A stretch of DNA of 64,000 nt from Tenebrio molitor (taxonomy: Eukaryota > Arthropoda > Insecta > Coleoptera > Tenebrionidae), in assembly GCF_963966145.1 (NCBI RefSeq), contig NC_091046.1, positions 19,220,001-19,284,000 on the forward strand. Direction: 5' to 3'. How positions within the stretch are numbered: position 1 is the first letter of the stretch; each line of letters begins with the position of its first letter. Both the position numbers and the translations under genes were made by a program. Below the pieces are notes generated by a model. The model did not search any database. It saw only the letters and a list, made by a program, of their open reading frames with translations, and was not told the origin of the DNA. Below are positions 1-11,639 of this stretch, piece after piece.

Positions 1-1760
1 TGTACATAATGTGCTAAAATTGACAGTCACTGACATTTATAAAATGTCACTAAAATAATCTGAATCAGTGGTGGAGAGAATAAAATTTATTGAATGTAGA
101 ATGGAGAAACATAAAAGACAATAAATGAAAAAAGGGTTAATATTTTATTGTTGCACATTTAACATTAGGCATAACTTACCATGCGCCTATGATTTATTGA
201 AGTTGACATAATCGATTACAATGACAACAACGTAGTTACTAAAAAGGTAATTGACAAAATACGTTTTTTAAAATTTTGATCGAATGTGTCAATTTTTAGT
301 GTCGCACTTTACAATGGCCGTAAATGTACATTATTAAGTATTTTTATTTAATCATTAGTTAATCTTAGGGTAAAATTATAAGCTCATTCTTCTGCTTAGC
401 CCAAATAAAAAACAATAATTACAATTACAAATAATCGTGTTGCTTTATCTGACTTAAAGGAAAAATATTTACAAAGGCCCCACAACAGTTATTTTGTTAA
501 AGAATTTTTGTGACATGTTTATGGAGATGTCACGCTGACAATTGACTGAACATAAATCATTAGTGTGGCCATAAATTACTCAAGTCCTAAAAGGAACTGA
601 AATAGCAACGTTGGCTCAATACAAGCTTCGACTTTGCCACAGGAGACGAGGATATTCTTTAGAAAAGTGTTGGCCAGAACGTTTGTTTAACCTTAGCCTA
701 TTTCGAAGAATTTGTTACGAAGTCACTACAGTTGTCAGGTACATGCGGAAAAGGCAAACATTACTCTAAGGTAAGGGAAGGGCCAGTTTATAGAAAGAGA
801 ATGAAATATTTAATTCGAATTAAATTTTCATGCGCGATTAACCCATGAATCCGAAACTTCGATTGGTTCAATTTGATCACGTGTTCAGTTAATCTCGCAT
901 TTGATTACGATTAACTTAATTTCGCTTGGTCCTAAGATTTGTTTGTATTTAATTAAATGATTATTAAAAAATATTTCATTAAATATTTTAGTCAGATTTT
1001 CTATTTAATAAAACAATATGTTGCATTTCAAACACAAAATGGACAAGTCGAAGTTACTCTGAAAATCCATTATTTTCGTTTGAATGCTTAAAAATAAAAC
1101 GTGGTTAATGCATTTCCGCTTGTTGTTTTTGGACGTCCTGTGGTTTCACAACGACAAAATTAAAAAAAGGTTTTAATCCTAGTTGGCGACTCAGAGATAG
1201 ATTTACGATAAAACCAGTTTTAGTCGTTTTCAAAAATAGATTTTAAGGACACCAAATAACGCCTACTTGTTTGAAATATTTGTAAAAGCTTCTCATGATG
1301 AAATTAAATACTTATACAACTGAAGGTTTCCAACCACAGTCAAATTGACTGTAAACTCTATAGCCGATTACCATTTGAGAGACCCAACCTTTCACTTAAA
1401 GAGTCATAAATTTTCATAAATCCTCCGCATTATGTAGTGTCCCGGAGGGTGGAAGTTAGCAGCTTTCTTTTGCTCGCCTGCAGAGTTTGCAAACAATTGA
1501 TATAGATGTCTTAAAACGGGAACATTGACCGGAATGTCTCACGGTGTGTATTCTCACAAGTTTTTTCTGTGTGTTCTATCAGTAGGTAACTGAAAACCTT
1601 TAATGGTAATAAAACAAAGTTATTACATATTGAATAATTTAAAATCAGAGAGAAATATGTGATAAACAAACTAACCAATTGACCATAAATATGATAATGA
1701 CAAGGTAATGAAAACCACAATGATATTTTTTAAATTTTATTCTGAGATAAGTACATAAAG
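1..1760. other. unannotated AT-rich DNA
   Basis: No ORF resembling a known protein, no TIR pair and no RNA gene was recognised. The short ORF near 1511-1720 is low-complexity and looks like chance. Confidence 0.5.
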
Positions 1761-1930
1761 GATGTTTTTTTAAATTTGGCGTCGAAGTAGGCGTTGGAGA
1801 GTCGATTGAGATCGCACCACTCGTGTAAAAGTGTAAGATTTAAACAGCTGATCCGTGATCCGTAACCTGTATAGTGCGTTCACAATCGACAGTTCAACGC
1901 CTACTTCGACGCCAAATTTAAAAAAACACC
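1761..1930. mobile_element. foldback MITE, family 1 (core GGCGTCGAAGTAGGCGTTG)
   Basis: Near-perfect terminal inverted repeats of about 40 bases (AAATTTGGCGTCGAAGTAGG on the left, its complement at 1899-1920) enclose a short core. The inner halves (GAGTCGATTGAGATCGCACC against GTGCGTTCACAATCGAC) also pair. A diverged relative lies at 3469-3692. Confidence 0.75.
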
Positions 1931-1935
1931 CGTTA

Positions 1936-2208
1936 TACAGGGTTATTCTAAATGATTGTAGTCGAAGTAGGCCATGCCCATGTTATTACATTTTTGCCGC
2001 TTTCATGTGAACTGTCAGTTTTGTCGCTGTCACTGTCATTTTTTAGATTGAATTCAGAAATATTGAGTTGTTTTGCACCCAATTTAACTTCCGTGTGTAC
2101 TCACTTATTCACATCATTTTGATGTTTTTTTATGTGGAGCGGCAACCATAAATTTTACATTCAGTTTTCACGCCTACTTCGACTACAATCATTTAGAATA
2201 ACCCTGTA
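1936..2208. mobile_element. TA-flanked MITE, family 2
   Basis: Terminal repeats begin TACAGGGTTATTCTAAATGA and run for about 36 bases to GTCGAAGTAGGC; the complement ends at 2208. The ends are TA, fitting Tc1/mariner-type insertion. It abuts the family 1 element at 1930, and both carry the 12-mer GTCGAAGTAGGC inside their terminal repeats. Confidence 0.8.
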
Positions 2209-3468
2209 TGAATCATTGAACAGTGCAAAAAATTAATATTACATACTTCGATTTTACTGGAAGCTGTCAAGTTCAACGAAAAACTCATACCAGTGTTACT
2301 TGTAAGCATTAGAGAAGAGCCACAAGATTTGTCACTGTTGATTTTACCTGGTAAAAATCTTTAACCTGCTGGGAGAACGCAGGTAGAACTAACTGAATAA
2401 ACCAGATGATGCGATAACAATGGCTAAATACGTCAATCTTCCAGTATGACAGTCAAAATAGTCCCACGTATTCCGTTGTCCGCCATCATATTTCATAACC
2501 CAACACTTCCCTCTTATCTGATCTCGAGAACTTGAAGTGTCCTTTCATTATTTTTTATTTTCCTTCGTATCTTCAATTATCGTGGTCAGAGCATAATCAA
2601 AACACGTCGTGGCCATAAATTGTTGCATTAAAATATTTTATAGGCACGTTATAAAAACAGTGGCGATAGTTTGCTTGCTTGGCAGCTTAATTGTATTTAA
2701 AACTGTAACACGTGTCAGACTTTAAACAAGTTGCATTAATCGCTTGAAGTTTGATAAATGTCACAAATAGCTCAGTGCGATTTTTGAATACATAATTTTC
2801 GGTTAAATAATATAGAACCCATTTCAATCTACACGAAACGAAGGTACAAAGTATATTACCAGCATGCACTGTTATAGTTGTGACCTCGAAGGTTTACATT
2901 AATTAGATCATATGTATTAGTAAAAATATTTTTGCTACCTGTGTACATTTTAATCAGCGGTATAAGTGTTCTGAAAATATAACATGAACAGCTTTTAAAA
3001 TATTGTTTGTACACTTTGCTGTCATATCAAATCAATGAAAGCTTTTATATCGAACATTTACCTTTTGTTCAATTTAATGATGGAAACACCAACCAGAAAT
3101 GTGATAAAGCGAATTTAGGCTGTAGACGCGCATTTTTATTTTTATTTTTTAATATAATTTTGCTAAAAAATAATTTGATAAAGTAGTTGATAAATATGTG
3201 TGGTGTAACTTGACATTCAGATATTGATTTACGTTTTAGTATAAACAAACAAAGTAAGAAATTAATTACAGTATAAAATTATCTAAACATGGTGGTAGGC
3301 ATGCCTAGAATGTTAAACAGATTGAGTTTAGTTACTAAACCACCAACCGGTGGTAATTACATTTTCTGTTTTATTGTGATATGTAATTAATATTACATAT
3401 ATACACATGGCACATCAATGTTTTTTTATGTAACTACTTATTACGTGTATTAGGAGTGGATTTACTGA
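2209..3468. other. unannotated AT-rich DNA
   Basis: No recognisable gene or complete repeat was seen. The 60-codon minus-strand ORF near 2687-2869 has no recognisable motif. Confidence 0.4.
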
Positions 3469-3692
3469 ACGATGTGTGTTTTTTTTTTTTTTAATTTGGC
3501 ATCGAAGTTGACGTTGAAGAGTCGATTATGAATGAACTACTCGTCTTAAAACATTGGTTTTTTAAACTGTACATAGTACATATGTATATTAAAAACACGC
3601 AAAAAGTGAAGTTAGATTTAAACAGCTAATCAGAATTGTAATCCGGTGGTGCGTTCACAAACGACTCTTCAACGCCAACAAAAAACACCCGT
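3469..3692. mobile_element. foldback MITE, family 1, diverged copy
   Basis: The left arm (AATTTGGCATCGAAGTTGAC from about 3495) and right arm (GTGGTGCGTTCACAAACGAC ... AACGCCAACAAAAAACACCC) match the 1761-1930 element. The right terminus lacks the GTCGAAG-complement segment, so one arm has been partly deleted. A long T run sits at the left end. Confidence 0.65.
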
Positions 3693-4254
3693 TACATATT
3701 TAAGTACATAATGTATTATGTAATTGCTTTTATACTCTTTTGGTTTTAGGAAATTAGACCAAATTATTAAAATTTTACAGTTCAGAAGCTACATATTACA
3801 TTATTAGTCGCCTTGTACGTGTGTAATATTAATTTCTTGTAATTGGCACACAAACGTTTAAATTTCTTCTAAATTTTTATACTTTCTAAAATATTTTAGA
3901 AATAACAAATTATTCAGACGTAATAAATTTATATCTACATTAAACAGTAAACAAATAATTGTCCGTTATTTTTATTTTTAATCGCAAAATTTCATTTCGA
4001 TTGTCTGTTGCTACTATGACATTTATCATCATTATAAATAATGTGGCTATTGCATCAACTCGAAAAATCAAAGATGCTCAAATAACAAAACAATCAATTA
4101 AATTGACAACTGACACTACAACAAACACCCGAGAAATGTTGATGGTCGATTGGTCGTTAACAATCGTACAGTGTCGGCAGTCATCGTTCTGAACTTCAGC
4201 TCTGCGGTAAGAAATTCTGACTCCATCCACATGCGTGCCTATTCTTAATTTTGT

Positions 4255-4531
4255 TCGGTTAGTTCAGTTCAGTTGAGTTTAGCAAGAGGTTGAGTTAGCG
4301 TCAGTTCGGGTAGTATGTTGAACGTAATTTAGTACACCACCAAAATAAATAGTTTGCGAATATATCCCTCATCACCCGACGAATTGTGCAGTGTAAATAT
4401 TTAAGTTCAAACATCATCCAGATTTATGTTGTGTGAATTGAATTTTGAAATGTTACCAAGTGTTGTGCAAATTTAGAATGTTGCCCGGAATATACAGCCC
4501 ACTTGAAAAAAATGCTTCAACAATTTTCAAG
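4255..4531 (+). other. candidate non-coding first exon with a strong splice donor
   Basis: A run of TCAGTT-type initiator motifs (GTTCAGTTCAGTTGAG near 4263-4278) lies upstream of a strong 5' splice site, TTTTCAAG|GTAAGA, with the intron starting at 4532. There is no long ORF between them. A second donor-like site, CTGCG|GTAAGAA, occurs at about 4206. If used with the acceptor at 20443, the intron would be about 15.9 kb. This is speculative: the motifs are short and no transcript evidence is available. Confidence 0.22.
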
Positions 4532-5708
4532 GTAAGACAGGAAGTTGGCTTGAAAGTACATGTGGGCGATTTATTTACAACTAAAGTCTTATATGGTGAC
4601 TTACTAATCGACTTTCATTGTTGCTTCCATCGGTTGTTCTGTTGCAAAGAATCCATCACTGACATTTTAAAAATAGTCACTAGGAATTTTCACTTGTACC
4701 TCGAAGCGTAGAAACAATATTGTGAACCGAAACACGGAATTCAAAAAAAAAGTCCAAGCTTTCTATTTTCAGGCAATCTATTCAATTTTTTAAATAAACA
4801 TTGACCGGAGATTTGACTTCCAATTTCAAAACAACTGGCAAGGTTTGTGAAACTCCAGAATTTAATTTTAAATCAACATCAATAAACGTATTTCCAAACG
4901 AGGGTTGCTGCAAAACGCTATTAAGGATCGTAAATGTTTGGTAAAAACTTAAAATAAGTGATCCTGCAGCCCTACACAATGATTTTTACTTCTAATTCTA
5001 AACCAATGTTGCTATTTACCTTTGACATGGGTTAACGTCTGTGCCGTGATTTATGGTATAATGTCTTTCCTTGTATAGCCACCCATAGTCTTGCTACTAA
5101 CGCTTTCGATTAAAGAATCATTAATCTCTAAGGCACGATGTGGCTAATTAACAAATCAATCAACGTTTTATCTCATGGCAACCATGTATTCAGTTTCTGG
5201 CCGAAGTAATCAGAAAGTTCAGGTAGTTTTAAAGTTGAGTCGATGTCCGTTCGTTTCCGCCCCTTCTCGACCCTTGTTAGCTTTTCAAATAGACAGTGTG
5301 TGCCACAATCACTGTATATCTACGACGGGCACTGTTTCTCTGTTATCGTCAGCCACAAGGACATTTGGTGTATAGAGAAAATATACAACAATTTCAGGTT
5401 GACAAGAAAACCCGTTTTCTTATTTACATAGATTTACTAAACAACTTTTTAACTATAACCGCTATGGTGTAGAAAGAAGTCTGACGGAACATAACACGTA
5501 TGAACAAATTAGAATTTAATATTTTTTTCGCATTAATCGAACTCTTGTTACGTTCGATGAAAATGTGTTGTTCAAAAATTACCATTTTTATAAATATGAT
5601 TATAATATGTAGGTTCAAGTAAGTACGGTGGTTAGAAACAGCGCCATTTAGTTTCTAAAAGGAAACAGTGCGGGGGTGTAACTGACATGAGTTTTTATTT
5701 TATATGTA

Positions 5709-6066
5709 CTATGGCGGACAATAAATTTAGGCCGGCCTGTCATTGAGTTGACATCAAAATGTGAAGCTGGCATTATGTTCAACTAACCCCATTTTCGATT
5801 TTTGTCATTCTTGTCATCGTGACAGCGATAATCAAAATTAAAATTGGGAAAAGAAGCGTGCACCAGAGAGAAGTGCTACTACAAATCAGTTATGCTAGTG
5901 CGTCATGATCTGTAAGTTATGAAAAGGGCGAAGGAAACGCCAAACAGCTTGAAAACCTTCAGTTTGACAAACTGACACATCAGTCATAATGACAATAAAT
6001 GGTCGCTTGCATTGACTTTTTTGAAATGTCAGAAATTTGCCGGCCTAAATTTATTGTCCGCCATAG
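5709..6066. mobile_element. TA-flanked MITE, family A (CTATGGCGGACAATAAATTT)
   Basis: Terminal inverted repeats of about 28 bases start CTATGGCGGACAATAAATTT and end with the complement at 6066, flanked by TA on both sides. The internal sequence matches, in inverted orientation, the element at 55112-55407. No coding relic was recognised. Confidence 0.9.
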
Positions 6067-6326
6067 TACATATCTACTAGGAACGTAGGTCTTTTATTAC
6101 AATAGATACTTGTATGTCCACTCATAATTTCTTTATAAAAAATATAAAATCTAAAATATCTATGTATACAAGTAATTAATTAAACATTTAGTTTTTGTGT
6201 CAAAAAACTGTCAGTAGTTTTCATTGTCAATTGTAATTTTTAAACAGAGTGCCGCCATGTTGCCCACTTTTAATTGTTCGATAATTTAGGCGATTTTTAC
6301 ACAACAAAATATTTCTACATATGTAT

Positions 6327-6672
6327 TAGCTGTTAACTATCGTTTTAAACACGCAGCAGGCCAAGATATTTTTTTTGTTGGATTGGCGTCAGGTCCTGTC
6401 ATATAACGTTTCGTTTTTAAATATTCCCCTTGTTGTTAGTTCCGTCATTAATTTAGTTAGTAGTAATAATTTATCCATTTTAATACATTAGGAATGTTCT
6501 TAAATGAAAACTGCGCTACAGATATGTATGTTTCATTTCAATTAAAGTTTTCAATTATCACTTATGTAAAAAATGTAGCAAACTGTCAGCGATGTTCGGT
6601 TCAATTATAACCTCAAATAGATTTATTCAGATTTTCATAGCTAGTCCGAATTTGAAACAATCGTGAACGGTA
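6327..6672. mobile_element. TIR element, family E, short copy
   Basis: The left end (TATCGTTTTAAACACGCAGC then GATTGGCGTCAGGTCCTGTC) and right end (TTTGAAACAATCGTGAACGG) match the better preserved copy at 52695-53335, which carries an additional nested element. Left boundary is uncertain. Confidence 0.65.
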
Positions 6673-9600
6673 TATAATCAGCAGACTACTCAACTCCCTT
6701 CTGATTTAAATGCAATTTTTCACCGCAACTCGATTCGAATAACCTATTAAAGAATTAAAACTTAACAGTGTGTCTGGGCTTTTACGCATATTTACACATT
6801 GTTGACGGTGCGTTGAAAGTGTAATATGTAATTCACTCACCTTTAACACAGAACAATCATTTTACATTTTTCAACTAGCTACTGACCTCTTTTTAATTTG
6901 GTTTTTTCCATTTACAACTTCCAAAATAAAAGATCATACCAACATACGCTGCACTTATTTTAAAGTCACATGACGGAGTCGAAAAAATTGCAAAATAAGA
7001 ACACCAGAATCGCGGGCCCGAGGAGCTATTTACCTCATAGTGAGTATGACTTTGGGTATCTCTACCAAATCTGATCAAGAATGCTTTGTCACAAATTAAG
7101 TTTTTTCCCGCATGGTGTAGTTTATGAAACCTGTCACTCTCTTTGCTGCTAAATTTAACCTCCCAATTTGTGATTAAGTGTCTTTGTTTTTCATTTTGTG
7201 CTCTAGTTTTATTAAAAACAAGTTTGTTTTTCAAAAAAAAAACCCATACCTAATACACATGTATTACAAAATTATTGATTTATTCAACTGAATAATAGTA
7301 GTATGTATGTACTTTCTTCAATGAGCGTCTAATAATAGCCATTATACGCGAGTGAGTTGAAGACTATAGGTTCTCTTTCCACTATGCCAAGAAAAAACAA
7401 TCTTTGAAAATCGCATTTAATTTGATTTGTAATATTTGACAATTAAAATTGTGCCTCGTTTAGCCGTTGCAACGCAATGTGCGACATATTGTTTACAAAC
7501 GCATTCGATTGCAGAATAAAAATACGAGGGATGTCATTGGCCGATAGCCGTGGATTTCAGTATATTCTAATAAGGGGCGTGGGATTAATATTATTCTTTC
7601 ATTGTCGTGGAGAAAAGGAGTTTACGCATTTCCGCAGCGAATGCAAGATCAATGTTACATGGGTTAGTTACTTACATACTTTTAAATAAATGTAACATAC
7701 ATATTACGTTCCTAAATTTTTCAAACCACCCGATGCTTTCGGCACAGAATGAAGACAAAGAAATGACTACCTAGATTTATATTTTAGATCAATACATGTT
7801 TTCAGCCGATACGCGCAAAGTAATATTGAGAGTTTGTGCAAATGAGTTGGCTCTATTAATTAAACTGTTCTCTTTCTTATTTTCCCAAATGTTCGACGGC
7901 GCTATTTCTACCTCGTGGGTCCACCTGAATCTTTTTTTTAAAAGACAGTCGTGGAAGCGGCCATAAACAATTCCAAAACAGCGGCGATTTTTATCGAAAC
8001 GTTCCCATTGCATTTCTCCAAATGCCATCGAAATATATATTGCCATTAACTTTAAATAGCGTTAGACATAAATGACAATTGTGGATGATTCTGTGACACA
8101 GACCAAAATAATTGGTAGTTTATTTTATTGATTATTTAAACCACAGTATGTTAAAGGTAGAAATATTGTTTTTAACTGGGATATACATATTTTAAAACGC
8201 ATGAAATCGCAAGATCTTGTCTTCTTGGTGTTTTAGAAGCTTCCAATTCGTGCTTTTTTTTTACTTAAGATTGCAAGTTGCAGTGGTGGCAGTTTTAATA
8301 TTTTTTTACAATGGCCAGGAACTTCTTGTGAGATGCTTGTCCACCTCCAAATTAACTACATGTATATGTATATGATTATTTTTTTTTTTTATAAATGCAT
8401 GTAATTGCAGAAGTTATACATTTGTGTTGGTAAATATATCTCCTAGTTTAACTTATAAAATCTTCTGTTAATGAAAACTTGTGATTTACAATTTCATAAT
8501 TTTTGAAACAATTTCTGATAAACATTTTATAACATGTTTAAGAATATGAAATGAGTGTGCACATCCGGTAGTAGAGAAATTGGTTTATGGATGATTTCAA
8601 AGAAGGTTTTATGTGATTTGAATGTTCACTTATCGCTAGCAGATATGGGATACCTAAAAAAGAATTCATAATTAATATTATATTCGATTAATAGTAAATT
8701 AACGATAAATTCTTTTAATTTGTTTATCGCTATGATTATTTATGATTGATTGTTCCTTCCAAAGGTGTGTTTATGCATTTATATTATGCATTATGGCGAA
8801 CCAACACTATCAACACCGGTTTTTTTAAATCTTTATATGAAGTCAGATTGAAACAAACAGAATGTACAAAGTCTCTATAAAAGAACGTATATCAAGTGTC
8901 CTGTGGAATTGTGCGGCTCTATGATTTAATTGTCTTGAACTATGTCGAGCCGCTTAAACAGTCAAATTAGATGTCAACAATCAAATGTCAAATTATTGAA
9001 TCTTACTGTCGTTAGTGACTACTGAGTTCGACGTCCTGGTTGTTTTGATTGTGCTCTTTTCAGTTTTTCTATATTTTGATTACTTTTCTTGTTACAAAAG
9101 TCTTAAAAACCTGTCATTAATGGACTTACATAACCTCTGTTTTTCTATTTGCTACAGAACGGCAAAAATTAAATATCTACCAATTTTGGAATTTCACAGG
9201 ACTCTTGATATATGTTTTTTTTGAGACACTTTGTACATATAAGCAACTGTGAGTAAATACAGTTTGAAAACGATACAGTATGTAGGCGAATTGTAGCAAA
9301 ATTTTATGAAATATGTACTAATAAATTACATAGACACATGTATTTCTTTGTTGCGCCTAGACAAATTAAAAAAGGAAACATGTTCCAGCCTAAAATCAGA
9401 GTTTTCTTTTAATATTATAAAAGAAGAACCTAATGTCAGATATACGAGTTCGTAATTAGAATCTGATTTATATTTCTCAGAATGTGGGAAAGCTAACCAA
9501 AATAACAAGTTATGAATTATGTATGAATGTTTTTTTCTAATCTAATGTTTTCCATAGTTTTGTTATTAATAGTGATTAATCTAGCACGATTCCCCCCGAA

Positions 9601-11239
9601 CATATATATTTGTGTTTTTTTACTCTTTCTTTCTGTGGAATCAAGAGGCTGTAGTTCACCAATGCCAATTTGGACATAATTTTATAGATACTTTTTGTCA
9701 CAGTTTTAATTTTTGCATACAGTTTATGTTTCCTATGCATCCTTATTTCCATACAAAGGATGTCGAGTACCCAACATGCATTATTCAAGCTGTTTTGGGT
9801 CGATCATGTCGATCAATCAATCAAAAGTCATCAGTCCTCACCCTTCCAGTGTATGCTGTTGAATATAAATATGCAAATAGTAGCAAGGACAAGGCAATAA
9901 ACATGCATGAAAATGTTAAAGTAAAAAAAATGATTAATTTGGAATTTCCTGTATGCATGAAAATCGTGAACCGTGAATGATGATGATACACGATTGGGTA
10001 AAAATCTAAAACTGCTTAACATTTTAAAAGTTGGGCATGCAGGGTGGATTTGATTGCTTCGTAAAATTTTATAATACATACTAAATAAAACGGTTTTATT
10101 ACATTGAAAAATGTGCAGTGTCTAATTCGATTCGTTCTAAATTTAGCAAGCGATCGTAAAACCGACTAACAGATTATTTATTTGCTTAACGCCATCATAT
10201 ATGGTGTGTCAGTATAAATAAAAATACCATATCATTGGCCTGTCCATCAAACTGAATGGGAAAGTTTATTTAAAGTTATCAGAGTCGTATTTTATAAAGT
10301 ACTGGATTACAAGAATAATAATTAAAATCTGAAGTAAAACATAAGTTGTATTAAACAAACGCATGTTTGTAATAAATAAACATCGAATTGGCTTATATAA
10401 TCTTGTTATTATATAAAATTTTCCACAAGATTATGTGTTTAACGGAACAAATTCAATTTGCCTTATTGCCTTTTGCACGGCACGCTTGTTACACAGATGC
10501 ACCGTCGATGTAATTACTCACCTCGCTGACGAGGCTGGCAGGTTATCTTCGGATAGTAAATGTAGGTAAGATGTATTTTTTTCCTTTCTGATACTTTTTC
10601 ACTGTTCCTGGAACCACCGATTTTAAAAGTGATTAATTTTCAATAAGTCTGCTCCAATGGTTCTATCAATCAAGAAGTGACATTAATAGATATTGCGGCG
10701 ATAATTCCCTGAATAAATTAGTTCTGCTCATACAACGGCAACAAATTTAAACGTGGATTTATCAACGGGCAATGTAAATTAGTTTACTTGTTAAGCTTAC
10801 TCATTTTAAATTCCATTACACACTCGTCTTTTAACATAAAACACAATATACATACAGCTTTTTGTCATGAAACCTTATTAGTTTTCAACTTGCTAAACGT
10901 GGTGACACGTTGCAGGTAATTTAAACCTGGGGTCACTTGATACAACTAATAGTTCGTTAAAGTTTCAACTTCAAACCTGGTTAACTGTTCGATTGCATTA
11001 GATTGTTTTATGGATTAGATTTGAAAACGAGATCTCTAAGTCACATTTTCCAAAAAGATCTTATAGGTGAATGTGTGGTGAGTTTTGTCAATATAGGTAC
11101 AGTGTACTGGATTGACTAAGTGAATTTTACTAGATCTCAGTTTTTCATTTTAAATCAAGAAATTGTATTTACTAACGTAATTTATTATACTTATTTTGAA
11201 AAATACATACACTTGGATAAAAGTACGGAAACATTATTT
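6673..11239. other. unannotated AT-rich DNA
   Basis: About 4.5 kb without a recognisable gene. The longest frames (113 codons on minus near 6893-7234; 122 codons on plus at 9612-9980, overlapped by others) have no motif, signal peptide or domain I can recognise and no coding-like composition. Conserved non-coding elements of fz2 could lie here, but nothing in the sequence identifies them. Confidence 0.4.
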
Positions 11240-11289
11240 CTTTGTTAACAAACAACATATGTATTGGTAAAAAATTATATTTTGTTGGG

Positions 11290-11530
11290 GCTAACCACGT
11301 ACATGGGGCAGTGACAGCTGCATGTCTTCAACCTATAAGTTCCTCCAACTTTTTGCAGATATCCATCAGTATCGCTTTCCATTCGGATCTATGGGATTTA
11401 GATCCGACGACTGAGACGACACACGGCCATTGCATTACTAGCGCGCTCTTGGCTATTGAAACCAACGACTTAAAAAACGCGCCGTTTGTTTTTGTTCATT
11501 GTCCTGCTGGAAAAGCTATCCTATAGAAAT
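11290..11530 (-). pseudogene. Tc1-type transposase relic (catalytic core)
   Basis: Read on the minus strand, one frame gives QDNEQKQTARFLSRWFQ, then stops, then SSQSSDLNPID. These correspond to the conserved Tc1-family blocks around the second catalytic Asp (QDNA..HTA) and the third acidic residue (SPDLNPIEH). At least three stop codons and divergence show it is dead. A 94-codon plus-strand ORF over the same bases (11242-11526) is its antisense shadow. TIRs were not found. Confidence 0.65.
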
Positions 11531-11639
11531 TTCTTATTCAGCGAATGACAACATAGTATTTTTTAATATGCGTTTATATTGAAAACGAACCATATTGTCC
11601 AACACCAGAAGCAGAAAAACAGTTCAATAAAAGTATGTT

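Noticed and set aside
6893..7234. 113-codon minus-strand ORF
   Set aside because: No recognisable domain or signal; no splice or promoter context. Kept as unassigned DNA.
9576..10079. Overlapping ORFs of 70-122 codons on both strands
   Set aside because: No motif, no codon bias and mutually overlapping frames; consistent with chance in AT-rich DNA.
11242..11526. 94-codon plus-strand ORF that looks coding by composition
   Set aside because: It is the antisense of a Tc1-type transposase relic whose QDN...TA and SSDLNPI blocks read on the minus strand.
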